Shown in pieces: positions 18,216-27,717 of a DNA stretch of 64,000 bases; the first letter of the stretch is position 1; each line of letters starts with the position of its first letter. The notes below the pieces were generated by a model. That model saw nothing but the letters and a program-made list of their open reading frames with translations. It was not told the DNA's origin and searched no databases. Both the position numbers and the translations under genes were made by a program. The DNA comes from Anaerocolumna sp. AGMB13025. GTDB lineage: Bacteria; Bacillota; Clostridia; Lachnospirales; Lachnospiraceae. The DNA is taken from positions 5,948,501-6,012,500 of the forward strand of contig NZ_CP121445.1 in assembly GCF_029689925.1 (NCBI RefSeq), given 5' to 3'.

Positions 18216-19448
18216 CTATTTTTTGAAACATTGATGAATATATTCTACAATAAATTCATTAAATGACAAATAATAATTACCCAAGGCATACTTATTTGGG
18301 AAAAAATTAGTTTCAAATTTTTCTAATTTAAGTGTTTTAATAACCGAAGGATAAATAGGAATATCCTGTGCCTTTAAGGTACCAAAAAAATAATACATAT
18401 CTTCTTCATTCATTGGATCATTAGCTATATAACCCAAAAATTTTAATATTCTATTTGCATATTCATATAACACTAAATTACTGGGATGATTAAAGGAATA
18501 AAATAATTGCTCTTTTTTATAATTTAAAATTATGTAATCACTTATTTTAATATCTACTAACTTCTCTCTTTTAATTAATTCGTTTATTGAATCTTCACAA
18601 TGATTCAATATATCTGCACTGTCAATAAAGTTTGGATTATTAACAATTTCAATTATTTCGTTACCTTGTTTATTTTTATATATAAACTCTTCTATATATT
18701 TGTCGGCAATTGGGAACAATCCCGACTTATGTAGTTCTTCATAAATATTATGGTTATTTTGTATAGCTTGAGGGAAATAACCCGCAAAATATAAGTTTGA
18801 AATACAAACAGTTCTACAACTTGATTTCATTAATTTTTTAATTTGATCGGTAGCTAATTTTTCAGAAAACTTATTGTTATTATTAACTTCTTGATAAATA
18901 AATAAATCCACTTCTGTCCAATCAAAGTTATACACAAGATCTTCAATTTCATTTAATGTATAATCACAAACCCTGGGAAAAATTAAGGCGAAATAATCAT
19001 TACTAAATTTCTCATTTTTAAGTAACATTTTTTCCAAAATACTAGTTTGACAATTGCCAAAAACTACAACTATTTTTTTATTTTTTTTAATTAAATTTAT
19101 ATATGTGTTTATCTCATAATTGTTAAAATAGTGTTTTAAAATTCTTATTTCAACACTATTATCAATCATAAAAGAAGGAATAAAATCTCTAAATAGACAT
19201 AACCCCCTGCATTTCAGCTGATCCATAATTTCCTTCCAATATGAACTAGCAATTACAATGAATGAATCATCTTTTTTAAAATCTTCCTTCTTAATATTAT
19301 CAATTACAATTTCATTTTTTTGATTTTGATTATTATCATAAAAGCATTTTATGTTGTAATTATCTTTTAACTGAAAATAACATCTTTTTCCTACACCTCC
19401 CGTCCCCCATATTGATATTTCATTATACGGAAGTTTCATTGTATTCAT
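18216..19448 (-). CDS. WcbI-like protein with N-terminal PglD-like module
   Basis: 410 residues from the ATG at 19448, chosen because GGAG lies 5 bases before it; a TTG further up is less likely. Residues about 8-95 are the shared Rossmann module (ISIWGTGGVGKRCYF, then FYDNN, then IVIASSYW). From about residue 120 comes VVVFGNCQTSILEKML, the signature of the WcbI polysaccharide biosynthesis family, whose members resemble acetyl- or acyl-transferases. Strongly AT-rich. It starts 22 bases after the wecE-like gene ends. Confidence 0.68.
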   Translation of the reverse strand: MNTMKLPYNEISIWGTGGVGKRCYFQLKDNYNIKCFYDNNQNQKNEIVIDNIKKEDFKKDDSFIVIASSYWKEIMDQLKCRGLCLFRDFIPSFMIDNSVEIRILKHYFNNYEINTYINLIKKNKKIVVVFGNCQTSILEKMLLKNEKFSNDYFALIFPRVCDYTLNEIEDLVYNFDWTEVDLFIYQEVNNNNKFSEKLATDQIKKLMKSSCRTVCISNLYFAGYFPQAIQNNHNIYEELHKSGLFPIADKYIEEFIYKNKQGNEIIEIVNNPNFIDSADILNHCEDSINELIKREKLVDIKISDYIILNYKKEQLFYSFNHPSNLVLYEYANRILKFLGYIANDPMNEEDMYYFFGTLKAQDIPIYPSVIKTLKLEKFETNFFPNKYALGNYYLSFNEFIVEYIHQCFKK

Positions 19449-19470
19449 CTCTTCTCCTTTTTCAAACAAA

Positions 19471-20595
19471 TTATTTAGCAGAAAGAATGGTCTTTAATAC
19501 ATTTACCACCTTTTCTCTGTCTTGATTCGGTATTCCATAAAACATAGGTAGTCTTATTAGTCGTTCACTTTCTAATGATGTGTAAACATCTCTACCGCTA
19601 AATTTACCATACTTAAATCCTGCCAAAGAAGAGTGTAATGGTACATAGTGAAAAACTGCACTAATTCCTAATTCTTTTAATTTACTTATTACTATCATTC
19701 TATTATCAAGATCTTTCACTTTGATATAAAATAAGTGACCATTATGTTTACACTCCCTGGGTACTGATGGTAACTCTAATTCTTTTATATCTTTCAGTTC
19801 ATTGTAATAATAATCCCATGTTTCAATTCTATTTTCGTTGATTTTATCAGCAATTTCTAACTGTGCCCATAAAATTGCTGCATTAATTTCACTTGGTAGA
19901 TAGGATGATCCTACATCAACCCAACTATATTTATCAATTTCTCCCCTAAAAAACCTCGATCGATCTGTTCCTTTTTCCCTTAAGATTTCAGCACGTTCAA
20001 AATATTTCTCATTATTTAATACAATAGCTCCTCCTTCGCCCATTTGATAATTTTTTGTCTCATGGAAACTATAGCAACCAATATCACCTATTGTACCAAG
20101 ATACTTATCTTTATATTTTGCCATAACACCTTGAGCGGCATCCTCTATAACGGGAACATTATGCTTACGACTAATTTTCATAATTTCATCCATCTCGCAA
20201 CCAACACCTGCATAATGAACAACAACGATAGCCTTAGTTTTATCTGTAATCGCTTGTTCAATTTGTTTTTCATCAATATTCATTGTATCTGGTCTAATGT
20301 CTACAAATACAATTTTAGCTCCCCGACATACAAAAGCATTTGCAGTAGAAACAAATGTATAAGATGGCATGATTACCTCATCTCCTGATTTTACATCCAA
20401 TAATATGGCTGCCATCTCCAGGGCTGCTGTACAAGATGTGGTAAGTAATATTTTTTTTGCATTAAACCGTGACTTCATCCATTCACTGCATAATTTTGTA
20501 TATTTTCCATCACCTGCAATCTTTCCTGTTATAATACACTCTGAGACATATTCTGTTGATTTTTCAAGATTAATAGATTTGTTAAAAGGTATCAT
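19471..20595 (-). CDS. wecE: dTDP-4-amino-4,6-dideoxygalactose transaminase (WecE-type)
   Basis: PLP-dependent DegT/DnrJ/EryC1 aminotransferase, 374 residues. From my memory of E. coli WecE (RffA) the match is close along the whole length: MIPFN at the start, GDEVIMPSYTFVSTANAFV, VHYAGVGCEMD, the PLP lysine K181 in FHETKNY, REKGTDRSRFFRG, and VFHYVPLHSS. WecE converts dTDP-4-keto-6-deoxyglucose to dTDP-Fuc4N for enterobacterial common antigen. The rml genes for its substrate are not in the window. The next gene upstream resembles the Fuc4NAc transferase family, which supports the call. Confidence 0.9.
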   Translation of the reverse strand: MIPFNKSINLEKSTEYVSECIITGKIAGDGKYTKLCSEWMKSRFNAKKILLTTSCTAALEMAAILLDVKSGDEVIMPSYTFVSTANAFVCRGAKIVFVDIRPDTMNIDEKQIEQAITDKTKAIVVVHYAGVGCEMDEIMKISRKHNVPVIEDAAQGVMAKYKDKYLGTIGDIGCYSFHETKNYQMGEGGAIVLNNEKYFERAEILREKGTDRSRFFRGEIDKYSWVDVGSSYLPSEINAAILWAQLEIADKINENRIETWDYYYNELKDIKELELPSVPRECKHNGHLFYIKVKDLDNRMIVISKLKELGISAVFHYVPLHSSLAGFKYGKFSGRDVYTSLESERLIRLPMFYGIPNQDREKVVNVLKTILSAK

Positions 20596-20625
20596 ATTTT
20601 CTCCTCAGTATTGTTTATTAACTCT

Positions 20626-22128
20626 TTAATTAGTAGAATACAATTTACTCCAACTAAACATGTTTTGTTTTGAATCTTTCAGATATTTTTCTATCTCCTC
20701 TTTATTAACACCACCAACTTTATTTTCTTTAAATTTTTGAAAATCATATACACTAATATCGCTAACATTAAATACCGTTATGTTATATTTAAATATCTCT
20801 CTATAGGAGTTTACAGATGTTAAGTAAATTTTCTTACCACCTTTTAGCATTGCGAAAATTGTAGTCCATCCGCAATTCCTTGACAATGGAAATACTCCAA
20901 TGTCAACTTCTGACAACAATCTGCTATAATCTTCTAATGTCAGAAACTCTCGTATAACTTTTAATTTTTCTCCGAATATATCTCTTCCTTTTGCAATTAC
21001 TTCGTTTATGTAGGTTTCATCTCCCATATACGAAAGTGGACATATAACATTCATATCTTCATCTTTAAACTTCTCCAGTAACTCAAAGGCTAATTTATGG
21101 TCAATATCTTTAGCAGCAGAATAGCCTACCAATACATTTAAAGTTTTATTGCTTTTTTCATTTGGCATAACGATTATTCCACTATCATAAGCCAAAGAAC
21201 TATTCGTAATAACATTAACACCTTCATTAAAGTTATATAAAGAATTTAGTATAGTAAAATATTTTTGATTATTCAATACAACATTGCCTATCTTGGAGAA
21301 AAACTTATGATATTCGTTACTACTTGTTTTCCATAGTAATTCACCACCATGAATTATTAGATAAGTCTTTTCCCTAAACTCATTAATGAATTCAGAAAGA
21401 AAATCACCTAATCTTATAGAAATTACGCCACTATGAAATATAATCCTCTTGCTATTCTTTAAGGTTGTAATAAGGTGATATTTCGCATTATCATCAAGGT
21501 CAAATGAGTGATACATGTCATTTAATATAATTACATTATTATACTTGTTTTGATTTTGCTCATACAATTCCCAGACATTATATAAATCATCTGGATTAAG
21601 CTCATTTAAGTAATGTATTATAATTAAATGTTTACTAATATCCGATTCTCTTATAATAGCTTCTATAACATTAACAACGAATTTCCCATCATATATAAAA
21701 TCAACAAAATCAAAATTACCTGTATGTAAAATTTCCTTATTTTTTCTTATCAGCTCATCATTTTTAAGAAATTCACTTTTATATTTATTTAAGGAGTTAT
21801 ATTTCTGAATATAAAATTCTTTAATCTGTATTTCTTTCATTAGTTGCATAATGTAGGAATAATTTTTTATTACAGATATAGCTACTACTTCAGCACTATC
21901 TAATTCACTGAAGTAATTTATGCTATGCACTATAAATCCTTCAAATACTTTTCCCTCCATTAAAGGATTACTATCAATAACAATGCAATTATTCTTATCT
22001 AGATATTTTGTGATATATGCTATTACCCTAGTTGATGCTCCTAATATAACAACCTGCTTCTTAGTAAGCATTCCAGCTAATCTTTCATCTGTAACATCTT
22101 CTAATTCATGGTTAATCCAACTCATCAT
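20626..22128 (-). CDS. GT56-like (Fuc4NAc transferase family) protein with PglD-like module
   Basis: 500 residues from the ATG at 22128, which overlaps the previous stop as TAATG; GAGGGG lies just before. Residues about 20-110 are the shared Rossmann module (QVVILGAST, then VIDSN). The C-terminal 220 residues resemble WecF, the 4-acetamido-4,6-dideoxygalactose transferase: LVGYSAAKDIDHK, then CPLSYMGDETYINEV, then DYSRLLSEVDIGVFPLSRN with a GWTTIF turn. Together with the WecE-type gene next door this predicts transfer of Fuc4N or an N-acylated form. Recognition is by eye; a profile search should settle it. Confidence 0.72.
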   Translation of the reverse strand: MMSWINHELEDVTDERLAGMLTKKQVVILGASTRVIAYITKYLDKNNCIVIDSNPLMEGKVFEGFIVHSINYFSELDSAEVVAISVIKNYSYIMQLMKEIQIKEFYIQKYNSLNKYKSEFLKNDELIRKNKEILHTGNFDFVDFIYDGKFVVNVIEAIIRESDISKHLIIIHYLNELNPDDLYNVWELYEQNQNKYNNVIILNDMYHSFDLDDNAKYHLITTLKNSKRIIFHSGVISIRLGDFLSEFINEFREKTYLIIHGGELLWKTSSNEYHKFFSKIGNVVLNNQKYFTILNSLYNFNEGVNVITNSSLAYDSGIIVMPNEKSNKTLNVLVGYSAAKDIDHKLAFELLEKFKDEDMNVICPLSYMGDETYINEVIAKGRDIFGEKLKVIREFLTLEDYSRLLSEVDIGVFPLSRNCGWTTIFAMLKGGKKIYLTSVNSYREIFKYNITVFNVSDISVYDFQKFKENKVGGVNKEEIEKYLKDSKQNMFSWSKLYSTN

Positions 22129-22919
22129 TATCCCCTCTTTTTGTCTAACCAATAATACTTAAATGCTTTCATATAATTCTTATGCTTACTATAATATTGA
22201 GCAATTGTAAAAAGAACATCATGCCGAAGTTTTACATTATGTGTAGGTATACTTTGATAATGTTCCTCTAATAACTGTATTGTCGCTGATCTGATACTTT
22301 CTTTTCTTTCTGCTGTAAGAGAAGAATTATGTATTCTATAATAATATAACTCCTCATCTATATGTTTAAACTTATACTTTTCGTACGCTCTAATCCAAAA
22401 ATCAAAATCTTCAACTAAAAATTTCTTTATATCATATCCATTTAACATTTGGTGCAATTCTTTTTTATACAGGAAGCAAGCACCTATATTGTTTTTTAAG
22501 AATATTTCCTCTTCGGGACCAGTTTTCACTCCAAAAAGCATAAAATCGTCAGGATCAATTACTATATAATTAGAATAAACAAAATCTATAGATTGGTCAT
22601 TCATTAATACTTTATGCATTTTCTCTAATGCATCTGGCATAAACACATTGTCGTCAGAAGTCCAGGTAAACCAATCACCTTTAGCTTTTGTAAAACCTAT
22701 GTTTAAACTCGCTGGTAACTTTTGATTCATCTCATTATGGATAACTGATATTCGGTTGTCACTTTCACTATATTTTTCTACAATATTAAAGGTATCGTCA
22801 GTAGAACAATCGTCTACTATAATTAACTCCCACTCTTTAAAAGTTTGATTAATTATACTGTCTATAGATTGTTTAATAAATCTTTCTCCATTATATGTGG
22901 GTAATACTATGCTAATCAT
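22128..22919 (-). CDS. Family 2 glycosyltransferase
   Basis: 263 residues. GT-A fold: SIVLPTYNGERFI at the start, LIIVDDCSTDDT near 36-47, TWTSDDNVFMPDAL carrying the DDN variant of the DxD metal motif near residue 90, and the acceptor-side VEDFDFWIRAYE near 165-176. It overlaps the standalone PglD-like gene by 8 bases and the GT56-like gene by one, so translation is probably coupled. Sugar unknown. Confidence 0.9.
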   Translation of the reverse strand: MISIVLPTYNGERFIKQSIDSIINQTFKEWELIIVDDCSTDDTFNIVEKYSESDNRISVIHNEMNQKLPASLNIGFTKAKGDWFTWTSDDNVFMPDALEKMHKVLMNDQSIDFVYSNYIVIDPDDFMLFGVKTGPEEEIFLKNNIGACFLYKKELHQMLNGYDIKKFLVEDFDFWIRAYEKYKFKHIDEELYYYRIHNSSLTAERKESIRSATIQLLEEHYQSIPTHNVKLRHDVLFTIAQYYSKHKNYMKAFKYYWLDKKRG

Positions 22920-23388
22920 AATATCTTTTCCTTTCCCAGATAGTATTGTCCTTTATCTGCAAAAGTGAATACCTACCTTGTAAGAAATGATCCAAGCAAA
23001 TAATTCTCATTTTTTTGATATCATAACCATTATTTATAAGATCAAAGCAAATAGAAGTATAATAATTAACATTAACAACTAAGATAACTGTATTATCAGC
23101 CACTAATTTGTCAATTGCATAAACCATATGTCCCGTTATTAATGATTCGTTTTGCTTTTTCTCATCCATATCAATAATAAAATCTACGAATTTATTAGAA
23201 GAATCACATTGTGAAAGGAATGCCAGTCCCTTTAATCCAGCTCCCCAAACCACAATTTGACCATATTCTTTCCTTATAAAAACCAGTAAATCACTTAATA
23301 AATATGAATTGTTGCGATAATATTCACCATATAAATCATTTGCTTTTTCCAATAACTTTTTCTGTTTAAATCTACTTTTTATTAGCAT
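22912..23388 (-). CDS. Standalone PglD-like Rossmann module
   Basis: 158 residues: a short helical start, then QIVVWGAGLKGLAFL near residues 45-60, IIDMDEKKQN, and VILVVNVNYY. This is the same module that is fused to the methyltransferase, WcbI-like, GT56-like, GT4 and GT-D-like proteins nearby, but here without any catalytic domain. It might act in trans with the overlapping family 2 glycosyltransferase. In PglD the related domain binds the nucleotide-sugar substrate; binding here is inferred. Confidence 0.65.
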   Translation of the reverse strand: MLIKSRFKQKKLLEKANDLYGEYYRNNSYLLSDLLVFIRKEYGQIVVWGAGLKGLAFLSQCDSSNKFVDFIIDMDEKKQNESLITGHMVYAIDKLVADNTVILVVNVNYYTSICFDLINNGYDIKKMRIICLDHFLQGRYSLLQIKDNTIWERKRYYD

Positions 23389-23430
23389 TTCTTTCTCCGA
23401 TACCAGATTATTTGTAAATTTCTATTAGCT

Positions 23431-24882
23431 TTACACCGTACCAGAAATCATATTAATTATATAATTAATATAATCTTCTAAATCGCATTTTTCCGCAACC
23501 AAATCCTTACAATATTGTCCCATTTGAGATAGTAGTTGCCTATTACTTTCCAAGTTTTCTATTTTATCAACTAAACCTTTATAATCCTCATAAGATAAAA
23601 CAAAACCGTTTTCACCATTATTGATAAATTCATCGCATCCTGCTACATCAAACATTATCGGAACAGCTCCACACATCATTGCTTCTATCATTGATATGGA
23701 TAATCCCTCCATCTCCGATAAACTTATAAAGGCATCTGCATTAGACCAAAATTGTTGCATTGCATCATGTTCAATTTTCCCATGAATTCTAATCTTATAA
23801 GATAACAAATGTTCTTCAACATATTTTATCAGAATAGGTAAATAGGTTCCATCACCCGCAATATCAAAACAATAATTACATCCTCTTTTTTCAAGTTCTT
23901 CAATAAAAGGAATGATTAAATCCGCTCTTTTTTGTTCTTTTTCTAATCTAGCACCATAGGCAATGCGAATCGGTTGTTTTCGACTCAGCGTGTAGGTTCT
24001 ATCCAAATGTATTATAGAATTTGATTCATCAAAAACAACAGGACTTTCTTTATTAAATAGTCTATCCTCTGTAACATGATATTTTGTTTTCAACTCATTT
24101 TTAATCTTTTTACTCACACATAAATATCCCTCTAAAACCGTATCCATATAGGTATGCCGATCATATAAGGCTTCTAAATCGTTGTGTACTATAGAATATA
24201 ACTTTACCAATTCGGGGTAACGTTGTTTTAATAGATATCCTGCATACATAACCTGTTGATGTTTATTAAGTAATAAAGTACAAGGTAAATTTTTTACTAA
24301 GTACTCATAAACCTCAAGAATACCTTTTTTATAATTGGAGTAATCTCCCTCGAATTCATCACAAGTAATATCCTTCCATTCATCTGGCATATCTTTCTTT
24401 CTTTGACAAAGAATTTTGGTATATATACCTTTTTTCTTTAATCCTTTTGATACATTATAGGACCAATTCTCTATTCCTCCTAATTGATATCCTTCCATTA
24501 ATTCAAGAAAAACATTACTTCTCAAATTGTTGGTTTCAACATTATCATTTAAATTAATAAAAACCTCATTCTTTATCTCTTTATTCATTGCTTGTACTTT
24601 AGGCAAAATCAACTCTTCTTTTAAAATACAAGTATCACTTTTACCCATTTTTCTCAATTTATCTTTAATGGCTGAATATCCAGCGTCGCTTGCTATAATA
24701 ATACTACACTCTTTATCTAATATATAGTCAGGAGAATATACTACTTTCCCCATAACAGTTGTACCCCACATTTCACTGTTACTATCAATGAAGCAATCGA
24801 ATTCTATATCAAAACTACGAAGCGTTTCAGCCACTTTTTGTCCTCCGGCTGAACTTCCATATATAATACATAATTTTTTCAT
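23431..24882 (-). CDS. GT4 glycosyltransferase with N-terminal PglD-like module
   Basis: 483 residues. Residues 1-95 are the shared module (LCIIYGSSAGGQKVA, FIDSNSEMWG, IIIASDAGY). From about residue 120 comes a GT-B enzyme: FLELMEGYQLGGIENW at the start of the acceptor domain, IRIAYGARLEKEQKRADL, and the donor motif ISLSEMEGLSISMIEAMMCG with its two glutamates, near residues 395-414. AAAGGAG precedes the ATG. Specificity unknown. Confidence 0.85.
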   Translation of the reverse strand: MKKLCIIYGSSAGGQKVAETLRSFDIEFDCFIDSNSEMWGTTVMGKVVYSPDYILDKECSIIIASDAGYSAIKDKLRKMGKSDTCILKEELILPKVQAMNKEIKNEVFINLNDNVETNNLRSNVFLELMEGYQLGGIENWSYNVSKGLKKKGIYTKILCQRKKDMPDEWKDITCDEFEGDYSNYKKGILEVYEYLVKNLPCTLLLNKHQQVMYAGYLLKQRYPELVKLYSIVHNDLEALYDRHTYMDTVLEGYLCVSKKIKNELKTKYHVTEDRLFNKESPVVFDESNSIIHLDRTYTLSRKQPIRIAYGARLEKEQKRADLIIPFIEELEKRGCNYCFDIAGDGTYLPILIKYVEEHLLSYKIRIHGKIEHDAMQQFWSNADAFISLSEMEGLSISMIEAMMCGAVPIMFDVAGCDEFINNGENGFVLSYEDYKGLVDKIENLESNRQLLSQMGQYCKDLVAEKCDLEDYINYIINMISGTV

Positions 24883-24941
24883 TCTATACTCCTTTACGCA
24901 GTCTACAACTTATTTCATCATACTGTTTTATATAACCATTG

Positions 24942-26129
24942 CTACCAATAACGTCCCGCTTCCACCTTCTTATAACCCTCTGGTCTTTCTGTCTCAGTAG
25001 GAGAAGTCCAATGTTCATTATATATCCCCATCTCATTCCACGCCTTACCTTTAATTCCAAAATATAATTGCAGCATCCCCCCTACGTGTATCGCCTTCTT
25101 GCCTATATGTTTCACATATGCCGCAAGAGGGAATCCGTATGCTCCAGCCCCAATCAATGCAATATCAAAATTTATAGAATTAATCTGTCTTTCCATATGC
25201 TCTAAAGCATTAAACCAAGTGGCAAACTCTGTTTGAGTACCAGCGATACTCTGAACAGCTTTTAAGGTAATCAATTCAAACTCTGGTAAAAATTCATTAT
25301 TTGCGAATAATTTATCTCTTTTTTTATAATTGTATTGAATAGATTCTTCAAAAGGATGTATTACAAGAACTCTCTTCCCTCTTAAAGCTCTAGTCCATGG
25401 TTTTTCAATATTAATTGGAAAAGCTGTATCATCATATAATGCTAATGGTTTTTCAGGAATAAAATTGCTATATATCATATTTTCAAAGCGAGACAACCAC
25501 ATACTCCACATCATATCAATTTGTTTTGCATCTTCTATATATAATCTGGAGAATCGATCCATTAGATCTTTCGTTGGAGGAAAAAAACCCGCCCAATCTC
25601 TGATCATATTTTTAAGGTTATCATGATAGTCTTCTTTACCACCGTTAACTCTATCCAATAAATAATAGTATTCCACCAAGCATTCTAATTCAACAGAACC
25701 AAATCGGCCAATAAAAAAAGGATTCTCGCTAACTAAACCTTTATATATAAATTCATTTGCCTCTTCTAAGGTAATAAATGGCTTGAAAAATTTCTCTTTC
25801 GGTAACGTATCTTTTAACGCTCCAATTTTGACTGTTTTATAGCCTGTAAATCCCATATTCTTTAATTGAATTTTTATTTCCTCTTCATATGTACTTGTAA
25901 TCATTATAGTTACATTCTTAAATGAAACGATATCCTCAGGTGACCATATCTTATACCCTTTTATCTCTTCACCGCGGCGTGATCTGTTGTTGTCACAGAA
26001 TCCCACTATTTTCGCGTTAATTTTCTCAAATTCTTCAATACATTTTAAACCACATGACCCTGCACCAAAAAGAAGCACCTCTTTATTTCTATAATTTTGT
26101 AACTCATCATTTTCAATATAAACATACAT
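24942..26129 (-). CDS. GT-D-like protein with N-terminal PglD-like module
   Basis: 395 residues from the ATG at 26129, ten bases after GGAGG; an upstream in-frame ATG at 26162 has no such site. Residues about 15-110 are the shared module (EVLLFGAGSCGLKCI, FCDNNRSRRG, MITSTYEEE). The rest has FFIGRFGSVELECL near residue 140, which resembles the RxGxxE-type motif of GT-D (DUF1792) glycosyltransferases, and ALIGAGAYGFPLAAYVK plus HVGGMLQLYFGIKGKAW near the end. Family placement is tentative. Confidence 0.6.
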   Translation of the reverse strand: MYVYIENDELQNYRNKEVLLFGAGSCGLKCIEEFEKINAKIVGFCDNNRSRRGEEIKGYKIWSPEDIVSFKNVTIMITSTYEEEIKIQLKNMGFTGYKTVKIGALKDTLPKEKFFKPFITLEEANEFIYKGLVSENPFFIGRFGSVELECLVEYYYLLDRVNGGKEDYHDNLKNMIRDWAGFFPPTKDLMDRFSRLYIEDAKQIDMMWSMWLSRFENMIYSNFIPEKPLALYDDTAFPINIEKPWTRALRGKRVLVIHPFEESIQYNYKKRDKLFANNEFLPEFELITLKAVQSIAGTQTEFATWFNALEHMERQINSINFDIALIGAGAYGFPLAAYVKHIGKKAIHVGGMLQLYFGIKGKAWNEMGIYNEHWTSPTETERPEGYKKVEAGRYW

Positions 26130-26168
26130 AGAAATCACGCCTCCTTCAATTGATGACCTCACACCGCT

Positions 26169-27380
26169 TTATAATAATGTTTCAATTACCTTCGCTAATG
26201 CTTGACTGCCTACTATACTGCAATCATTAAATACAGTCTTTTTTACTTCTTTTCTATCATTTACATAATTATCCACATTATCTATTAGTATGTCTTTTAT
26301 TGCTTTAACTAATTCTTCCATAGTTGTAACATGGTGCCCCGGCGTAATCTCATCATATGAAAAATACATTTGACGTGATTCCTTCAAATAAGTATTTAAA
26401 TCATATGGGAAGAATATAATCGGCTTATCTGTTACCAAATAATCAAAATATATTGAGGAATAATCCGTAATGAGTATATCCGTTAAGCACAAATATGTAT
26501 AAGGATCTGAATCCTTATCTACAACAATTAAGTTACTTTGCTTGATAGATTTAAATCTTTGCAAATTCTTAGATTTTGGATGTAGCTTTACATAAAAAGA
26601 CATATTATTATACTTCAAAAAATCAAGAAAGCTCTTGATTTGAATAACTTCAAAAAATTCTGATTCACTATCTCTAAAAGTTGGCATGTATATGATGTTT
26701 TTTATATTATTTTTTTTATTTTCTAGCATGGATTCATATATTTTCTTTTCAGAATCCAAGAAGATATTATTCTCAAGATTTCCATTAAGCAAATCCACTC
26801 TGGGATAGCCGCTTACAACAACATTAGGTGTTGCAAAAGCAGATGCAAATATATTTTTTAAATAATCACTGGTAGTTAGCACATAATCCGTTGGTTTTTC
26901 ATCTGATAATCTTCTTAAAACCCATCTAAGCTTTGATAATGTATTTTTAGGATGACGAACATGATCAAATTTATTATCCATTTGTATCATCTTTAATGGG
27001 ATACCGTGCCAAGTATTAAATTTCAAAGCATTTCCTGATAACCAAAAGTTAATATCTTTTGAGTAATTATCATAAATATATACTCCACCCCTCAATGCGA
27101 ACCAAAACCCTTTTAGTGAATTTGACATATAAACTTCCAGATTATTTTTTTTGAGTAAATTAAAGATTTCCAAATTGCGTGTTATCCATATAGGTCTTAT
27201 ATTGCTTTTTTTATTTTGAAGATATGTATATAGATACCTGGGATTATCTGCAAACCTTCTGCCAAATGTACTTCCAAAAAGCCAGATTCTCTTATTACGA
27301 GGAAACAGAAAAGACAATCCATAAACCGGTAACAGTAAAACTTGACTCCAATATTTCAATTCGTTTATTACCTTTTTCAT
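26169..27380 (-). CDS. CDP-glycerol glycerophosphotransferase family (TagB/TagF-like)
   Basis: 403 residues. The GT-B-like teichoic acid polymerase signature is clear: KFNTWHGIPLKMI, TSDYLKNIF, VSGYPRVDLL, NIIYMPTFRDSE, YVKLHPK, and ILITDYSSIYFDYL with KPIIFFPYDL. TagB/TagF enzymes transfer glycerol phosphate from CDP-glycerol; related ones use CDP-ribitol or other alditols. In this setting it may add a polyol-phosphate to the glycan. No tagD is visible here. TTGAGGAG precedes the ATG. The C-terminus is AT-rich in codons. Confidence 0.87.
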   Translation of the reverse strand: MKKVINELKYWSQVLLLPVYGLSFLFPRNKRIWLFGSTFGRRFADNPRYLYTYLQNKKSNIRPIWITRNLEIFNLLKKNNLEVYMSNSLKGFWFALRGGVYIYDNYSKDINFWLSGNALKFNTWHGIPLKMIQMDNKFDHVRHPKNTLSKLRWVLRRLSDEKPTDYVLTTSDYLKNIFASAFATPNVVVSGYPRVDLLNGNLENNIFLDSEKKIYESMLENKKNNIKNIIYMPTFRDSESEFFEVIQIKSFLDFLKYNNMSFYVKLHPKSKNLQRFKSIKQSNLIVVDKDSDPYTYLCLTDILITDYSSIYFDYLVTDKPIIFFPYDLNTYLKESRQMYFSYDEITPGHHVTTMEELVKAIKDILIDNVDNYVNDRKEVKKTVFNDCSIVGSQALAKVIETLL

Positions 27381-27420
27381 AACCGTCTCCTCAATTACTT
27401 TAAGACTTTATTTTCATATG

Positions 27421-27449
27421 AAAAAAGAATAATTCTGGCGAATTATTCT
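27421..27449 (-). terminator. Hairpin plus T-tract just upstream of the TagB-like gene
   Basis: AGAATAATTC and GAATTATTCT form a perfect 10-bp stem with a TGGC/GCCA loop, followed on the minus strand by TTTTTTC. It ends about 40 bases before the ATG at 27380. As it lies in the leader of that gene, it could be an attenuator or a second stop for read-through from neuB. Confidence 0.6.
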
Positions 27450-27717
27450 GACTCATAATACACTAATCATTTAGCAAAGTGGATATTGTCAATCCTCTTT
27501 GCTACATTCTATTTAACATTATTACTCATCCATGATTGTGAATTACTTTCATCCTTGAAATTCGTTAAGTAATAGTTATATCGACATTATTCGTGCATAT
27601 CTTAATAGTTTTATATTATTCTTAATCATTTCCAGTGTTTATGTTTTTATTTATGCAATAGAAATTATCATCAATTGGTCTCAATAGGAAATAGCTCTAG
27701 CATTGTAGTGATATACA

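Noticed and set aside
19471..20595. PseC-type aminotransferase of the pseudaminic acid pathway
   Set aside because: The sequence follows WecE closely over its full length, and the neighbour resembles the Fuc4NAc transferase, not PseB, PseH or PseG.
26169..27380. Wall teichoic acid operon
   Set aside because: Only one TagB/TagF-like gene is present; there is no tagA, tagD or teichoic acid exporter, and all neighbours are flagellar glycan-type genes.
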